64,000 nucleotides of DNA from Leptobrachium leishanense (lineage: Eukaryota > Chordata > Amphibia > Anura > Megophryidae): the NCBI GenBank assembly GCA_009667805.1, contig CM019064.1, forward strand, positions 381,111,120 to 381,175,119, given 5' to 3'. Positions 58,188-64,000 of this stretch are shown here, in pieces (the stretch's first letter is position 1; each line of letters begins with the position of its first letter). Under the pieces are notes generated by a model. It was not told the origin of the DNA, did no database searches, and was given only the letters and a program-made list of their open reading frames with translations. A program made the position numbers and the translations under genes.

Positions 58188-61100
58188 ATGGATCCCGCAG
58201 ACCTCTCTAACCAGCTGGCACGTATCGCAGCCAGACAAGAGGAACAAGACCATAGGATGGACCAGATTTCTCTCGCTCTGCAAACCCTGTTAAATCGGTC
58301 CAATACAGGTACCACAAACCCTCCAGATCCAGTATTACCTAGGGTCAGTTCCGTCCCCCCTGAAGGACATAGGCTTAGTATGAAGGCACCCCTACGCTAT
58401 GATGGTACACCAAGCCTATGTCGGGGGTTTTTGACTCAACTCGAGATTCTGTTTGAGAACAATCCAGGTTCTTGTATGTCTGATAAAGCTAAAGTAGGAT
58501 ATCTGATTAATCATTTAACAGAAAAAGCTTTATTGTGGGCTACGCCGTTGTGGGAAAATAAAAAACCCATCATTTATGACTATGAGGGTTTTACCTCTGA
58601 GTTAAAACGTACCTTTGATCCCTCTAGAAGAGCTACCAATGCGGGTAGGTCCTTGTTTCATATCAAACAAGGTAATAAGAGGGTTGCCGATTATGCCATA
58701 GAGTTTAAGACTTTGGTTTCAGAAGTACTTTGGCCGAACGACGTTTTAACCTTAGCCTTTACCGAAGGCTTGAACGAGGCTTTTATGTTTGAACTGGCTC
58801 CCTTAAAATTACCAGAAAGTCTGGACCACCTGATAGATTTCTGTATAGCCATGGACGATCAAATCAGGGAAAGGAGACACACCAGAGATAGACCCAGAAG
58901 GGTCTTGCCTACTTTACCCTCGTTACCCAGACACTCCAGTACATCAGGTGGTTCGGAGAATGAAAAAACTGATTTACCGGTCGTTGAACCCATGCAAATA
59001 GGGAGGACAGGTATTTCAGAAGCAGAAAAAGCTCACAGAAAAGAAAAGGGGCTCTGCTTTTATTGTGCAGGGGCAGATCACTTCCGCCTTCGATGTCCTC
59101 AGAGACCCAGGGTTAGCAGGGCTGAACATAGCAGAGTGGGATTCAGAACAGGAGACACCCAGCTTGTCGGTTCTTTATGTGCCTCCTTTGTGGATAATGA
59201 AAAAAAGAAAATCCAGGATTCTGTTACCGGTCTCCCTAGCCTGGGAGGGGTTCACCTCAAGACTGAGGCGTTTTTGGACTCTGGGGCCTCAGGCAATTTT
59301 ATGGATAAGAATTTTGCTGCCAAAAACCTCATACCACTGGTTCTCAGGGAAAGGCCTCTAAGGGTGGAGGCCATAGATGGTCACCCTCTGGCATGTCCTC
59401 ATATCACTCACGATACAGTCGATGTATGTATGAAAATAGGAGTTTTGCACCAGGAGACCATAAGATTTCAAATCATTGAATCACCCTCATGTCCTGTCGT
59501 CCTTGGGTTTCCATGGCTAACAGAGCACAACCCAGTAGTCGATTGGGCCCAGAGAGACATAAAATGTTGGGGTCAAAGCTGTCAGTCTAAGTGCCTAGGC
59601 ACAGTTAATGTGATTGGTAGCCTCAATATTGCCACAGCCCCTCCTTTGTCCACAGAGGTCCCTGAATGTTACCGGGCAGTAAAGGAGGTGTTCTCTAAAG
59701 CCAGGACTGAGGTTCTACCACCACATCGTCCATATGACTGTGCCATTGACTTGCTCCCCGGTACGATGCCTCCTAGGGGTCACGTATACCCTTTGTCGCA
59801 AAGGGAGAACGACATTATGGAGGAATATATAAGGGAGAATCTGGAACGAGGATTCATTAGACGGTCCTCCTCCCCGGGAGGAGCAGGTTTCTTTTTTGTC
59901 TCCAAAAAAGAGGGAGATCTGCGACCTTGCATCGACTATAGGGGTTTAAATAGGATCACTATAAGAAATGCATATCCCATACCCCTCATAACAGAATTGT
60001 TTGACCGATTAAAAGGGGCTCGTGTCTATACTAAGCTTGATTTACGCGGAGCGTACAACCTGGTCAGGGTTAAGAAGGGAGACGAATGGAAAACGGCTTT
60101 TAATACACGTAGCGGGCATTACGAATACCTGGTGATGCCTTTTGGGTTGTGTAATGCGCCAGCCGTCTTTCAGGACCTTATAAATGACACTCTAAGGGAA
60201 TTTCTGCAAGAATTCGTCATAGTATATCTGGATGATATCCTGATATACTCTCCTGATATGGACACTCATCATGTCCATGTAAAACAAGTTTGAAAAAACT
60301 ATTGAAGGCTGGATTGTACTGTAAGCTAGAAAAATGTCTATTCGACATAGTAACTGTGCAATTCCTTGGTTATATTATAACTCCTGGGGGTTTCAAATGG
60401 ATCCTAAGAAGCTCTCAGCTATTCTTGACTGGCCTTTACCCCAAGGACTTAAAGCCATTCAGAGGTTTCTAGGGTTCACGAACTATTACAGAAGGTTCAT
60501 TAAAGATTTTTCGGCCTTGGTGGCCCCTCTCACGGCTATGACAAAGAAAGGGGTGGGAAATCAGAAATGGACACCTCAAGCCACTCAAGCCTTTGAGACA
60601 CTAAAGCAAGCCTTTACTACTGCTCCTGTTCTCCGGCATCCAGATCCGGCTCTGCCTTTCCAATTAGAAGTTGACGCCTCCGAACTAGGTCTTGGTGCAG
60701 TCTTGTCCCAAAGGGAAGCTCCTGACAAACCCTTGCATCCATGCGGCTTCTATTCTCGAAAGTTGTCCCCGGCAGAGAAGAACTATGACATTGGAAATAG
60801 AGAATTGTTAGCAGTCATCGCGGCCTTGGCCGAATGGAGATACTTATTAGAAGGGTCTAAGGACCCCGTTGTTATCATAACCGACCATAAGAATCTCACG
60901 TACATTGGAGATGCCAAACGTTTAAATTCCAGACAAGCGAGATGGTCATTGTTTCTTTCAAGTTTTAATTACGTACTTACCTATAGACCTGGGTCCAGAA
61001 ACATTAAAGCAGACGCATTGTCGAGACAGTACGAGTCTTATGAACATAATATCCAAGATCAGCATCCCATTGTACCCCAGGAGAGGATTATAGCCGCTAC

Positions 61101-62650
61101 CACGATTAGTGTTTCGTCTCCTCTAATGAAAAGGTTGCAGACCGTCCAGGGCGCAGCTCCTGGGGGAAAACCTCCTGCGAAACTCTTTGTACCTGAGAAC
61201 GAAAGAGAAGAGGTACTTAACATCTATCATGACAATAAAACTTCCGGGCATATGGGTATCACCAAGACTGTGTCTAGTATCAGTAAACTCCTCTGGTGGC
61301 CCACGTTGCGCCGAGACGTCAAAGATTACATTGCCGTGTGCGAAGTGTGCACAAGGCAGAAAAGTCCCAAAACAGCACCCATTGGCTTACTCCAGCCTTT
61401 GCCGATCCCCGAACGACCCTGGTCACATGTAGCCATGGATTTTATAGTAGAGCTACCTGAGTCAAGAGGGAATACAGTGATACTTACGATCATAGATCGA
61501 TTTTCCAAGATGGGTCACTATGTTCCTCTTCAGAAACTACCTTCGGCAGCTGAACTGGTGCCATATTCATTGCCAACTGTGGTCCGCATACACGGTGTCC
61601 CTCTGGAGATTGTCTCTGATAGGGGACCCAATTCATCTCCGGATTCTGGAGAGGGTTTTGTAAGAACGTGGAATAGACCTCTCTTTCTCTTCGGCCTATC
61701 ACCCCCAGACCAATGGAGCAGCAGAACGAGCAAACCAAAACGTAGAGAAATATCTCAGGTGCTTCATCTCAGAACAACAAGATAACTGGTCAGATCTGCT
61801 ACCGTGGGCAGAATATGCTATTAACAGCGCAGTAAGTGAATCCACAGGTCATTCTCCTTTCTTCACTGTTTATGGCTTTGATCCTCCCGTGCTCCCCGCC
61901 ACGTTTCCTGATACCACGATTCCTGCTTTAGATAAACAACTGGCATCATTGAAAGAGACTTGGGGGAGAGTGAGACGGGCACTGGAGGAAAGTAGTGCCA
62001 TCCAGAAAACTAAGGCCGACAGACACAGGAGGCAGGCACCCGTGTATCAAGTTGGGGACAGGGTTTGGCTGTCTTCACGTAATATCAAGCTCTTAGTGCC
62101 TTCCATGAAATTGGCTCCTAGGTATATCGGCCCCTATAAGATACTACGGCGACTCAACCCTGTCTCCTATGCTTTGGCGTTACCCCCCCATTTTAAAATA
62201 CACAATGTGTTCCATGTAAACCTTCTGAAGCCGCTGTTATGTAACCGGTACACCAAAGTCCATGCTCCACCGCCTCCTGTCTCTGTGGAGGGCGAGGAGG
62301 AATTCGAAGTTAAGGCCATTCTGGGTGCCAGGCTGTCTAGGGGGTCCTTGCAGTATTTGGTCGATTGGGTGGGTTACGGTCCGGAGGATCGTTCTTGGAT
62401 TCCGGCTGCAGAGGTCCATGCTCCTAGGCTAGTGAAGGCCTTCTATTTGGCACACCCCCGTGCCCCTGGGGGTCGTCCAGTGGCCGCCCCTGGAGGGGGG
62501 GTTCTGTCACGGGGACCCAGGGGATGCGGCGCCTGGCAGCAGCTTCTCGCTGCTCGCTGGCCAGGCGCCGAATGTAAGCGCTTCCGGGCCCGCTCACGTG
62601 GGACGCCAGGGGCGGGGCCTGGCGCTGTGACGCGGACCCGCCGGGTTTAA
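58188..62650 (+). pseudogene. gag-pol of the chromovirus, frameshifted in pol
   Basis: Polyprotein of a Ty3/gypsy retrotransposon. The likely start is the Met at 58188 (MDPADLSNQLARI); an upstream in-frame Met at 58053 lies in the LTR. Gag ends with a zinc knuckle of CX2CX4HX4C form (near 59056-59100). The protease has DSGAS (near 59280). RT shows RPCIDYRGLN, TKLDLRGAYN and catalytic YLDD (near 60226). The frame then breaks near 60288 and again near 60400. RNase H (LEVDAS, DHKNL) and the integrase zinc-binding part and core follow, with breaks near 61632 and 61668. The last part has the GPY/F-like SMKLAPRYIGPY and a chromodomain (FEVKAILGARLSRG to about 62450). The frame runs on into the 3' LTR to a stop at 62650. 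Apart from one in-frame TAG next to the last break, I see no stop that is not explained by frame changes. Confidence 0.9.
62491..62504 (+). promoter_or_regulatory. polypurine tract
   Basis: TGGAGGGGGGGTTC directly before the 3' LTR, the expected plus-strand primer site. Confidence 0.8.
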
Positions 62651-63442
62651 AGCCCAGTCTCTCCCATACACCGGTGCCCTGACGTGGTATTCACCTCCCG
62701 CAGAGCTCTTGTGTGATTTTTGGCTATCTCCTGTGTTAATCCTGTGTATGACCCTTGGCATTGGCAAACGAACCCTCCTGTGTATGACCCTTGGCATTGG
62801 CAAACGAACCCTCCTGTGTATGACCCTTGGCATTGGCAAACGAACCCTCCTGTGTATAACCCTTGGCATTGGCAGACGAACCCTCCTGTGTATTGACCCT
62901 TGGCATTGGCAAACGAACCCTCCTGTGTATGACCCTTGGCATTGGCAAACGAACCCTCCTGTGTATGACCCTTGGCATTGGCAAACGAACCCTCCTGTGT
63001 ATGACTCCTGGCATTGGCATTTACTCTGTTCTAGGTTCTGCCCTTAACGTTGGTACCGAGGTCAGTCTGTGTGGCACCCTAAGCACGCATCAGACTACCT
63101 CTGCTATTACTAAAGTCCTAGGGAGGACTTGTGATCTGGTCTGTACCCCTGTCTGGTATTTCCCTTTCTTTGTCTGTTACCTGTTTCGTTGCCTTTATAG
63201 CTTTGCCGACCATTCAAGGATCGGAAGAGTAGAAAGGGAGCTGCATAAAGAGATTTATATCTTAGTAGTCAGAAAGATTCGTGACAATACTCTATTCCAT
63301 ACCTCTGTCTGGTGTTACCCCTTGTTTTTATATTGTCTGGTTATTTGTCTGTTTAGTATCACCGACCATTCAAGGATCGGAAGGGTAGAGAGCGGTCTGC
63401 GTAAAGGGACCACACTTTTGGTAATCAGGGGGATCCGTGACA
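62505..63442 (+). repeat. 3' LTR of the chromovirus
   Basis: 938 bp. Aligned by eye to the 5' LTR it differs at six places, all indels: one base lost near 62547, and additions of C, GG, TTTT, C and C, net +8, which accounts exactly for the length difference. Same number of 36-bp repeats (62739-63019). Confidence 0.95.
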
Positions 63443-63560
63443 CAATGCCATTGCTTTGGAATTATTGGTTTTCTTTTCTTTTAGATTTTACGTGGTCATG
63501 TTTGGTATTAATGCAAAGGCCAGACTTTGACCTGTCCAATGACACCTCACTTGATCTTGT
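63443..63560 (+). repeat. dispersed repeat, right flank of the chromovirus
   Basis: CAATGCCATTGCTTTGG, then ACGTGGTCATGTTTGGTAT and TGACCTGTCCAATGACACC. Continuation of the repeat cut at 57243. Confidence 0.7.
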
Positions 63561-63564
63561 GACT

Positions 63565-63750
63565 GGTGTAAAGATTATTTATTTATAAAGGATTTTACCA
63601 GGAAGGATACATTGAGATTTTTGTCGTTTTCAAGTATGCCCTGGGTTCCGCAACATTAAATTGTTACAGTGTTACAGAAATCCAAAGTAATAAAATGCAA
63701 AATATAAAAAAAGAGGATTGCACAAATATACAGATTAACAGAAAATAAAT
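63565..63750 (-). repeat. long form of the SINE/LINE 3' tail
   Basis: TTTATTTATAAAGGATTTTACC...GAAGGATACATTGAGATTTT, then CAAGTATGCCCTGGGTTCC and CAAATATACAGATTAACAG. Inverse of 55800-55990. Confidence 0.75.
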
Positions 63751-63761
63751 ATATTCACTAT

Positions 63762-64000
63762 CAGGGTAATTCAAAGAGATTTGAAAAGTCACCACACGTT
63801 CGGTGACTTTTCGTTCTCTTCAATTCGGTTCCTTTCGCCGATCCCATTTCGGTGATCTGAGGTGTATTCGGCAAGCACCACAGGGTCCCCGAATTGCAGG
63901 GAAAAGCTGCCGCAAACGTGACGAAAACTAACCGCAAAACCCGGCGAATGCACGCCGAAAACCCACAAAAACAACTGGATTAACCTGCCGAAAACCATGG
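63762..64000. mobile_element. left part of a long CAGGGTTATTC element
   Basis: CAGGGTAATTCAAAGAGATT, then TTCGGTGACTTTTCGTTCTC and CACAGGGTCCCCGAATTGCA. This matches the inverse of 37640-37856. It continues past the window end. Confidence 0.75.

Larger units (their letters stand above)
57244..63442 (+). mobile_element. Ty3/gypsy chromovirus, full structure
   Basis: 6199 bp with two LTRs (57244-58173, 62505-63442), gag, protease, RT, RNase H, integrase and a C-terminal chromodomain. Flanked by the 5-bp duplication CAATG (57239-57243, 63443-63447). LTR ends TGTCACGG and CCGTGACA are perfect inverses. The polypurine tract TGGAGGGGGG lies just before the 3' LTR. The LTRs differ only by six small indels. 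The coding region has about four frame breaks, all in the second half. Confidence 0.95.

Overview
The window reads as vertebrate nuclear DNA, most likely from an amphibian and probably a frog. That is an inference. It rests on the company of an L1-clade LINE, CR1 and L2-clade LINEs, Penelope-like foldbacks with hammerhead-like motifs, a Ty3/gypsy chromovirus, and many hAT, PIF/Harbinger-like and Tc1/mariner elements plus a tRNA-headed SINE. I found no host protein-coding gene, no free-standing tRNA or rRNA gene, no CRISPR array and no bacterial-type operon. Every recognisable coding region belongs to a transposable element.

Layout. 0-3 kb: palindromic MITEs with CAGGGTTATTC ends, SINE tails and a small hAT MITE. 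4-12.6 kb: a three-level nest, with an almost complete L1-like LINE (minus strand, 15-bp target duplication) inside a truncated CR1, itself inside an older retroelement. 13-16 kb: LTRs, one nested in another, and a solo LTR with a 5-bp duplication. 17-20 kb: a 2955-bp hAT element (8-bp duplication) carrying a GC-rich hairpin and three tandem arrays. 22.4-26.7 kb: an LTR, then an L2 LINE interrupted by a Penelope-like foldback, itself interrupted by a Tc1 transposon with an intact 344-residue transposase. 27.6-33 kb: a GGCCCTATTACA element with a SINE in it, a SINE split by a second hAT element carrying the hairpin and array, an L2 fragment and two TAA-flanked Harbinger-like elements. 34.9-37.9 kb: a long CAGGGTTATTC element enclosing a third, different transposon with the same hairpin and array. 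38-46 kb: mostly unassigned sequence with small MITEs and LINE tails. 46.6-49.2 kb: foldbacks in TA-rich microsatellites, one holding a GGCCCTATTACA element that itself holds an L2. 51-56.8 kb: a foldback hAT element, two Harbinger-like elements, an L2 copy and SINE tails. 57.2-63.4 kb: a complete Ty3/gypsy chromovirus with two LTRs and a 5-bp duplication, then more repeats to the end.

Most notable: one module, a GC-rich inverted repeat followed by a minisatellite of unit GAGCTGGGGCAAATCCAT, lies inside three DNA transposons with unrelated ends (17.1, 29.4 and 35.4 kb). Also notable: the two LTRs of the chromovirus differ only by small indels with no substitution seen, which makes indel errors in the sequence a serious explanation for the frameshifts in pol.
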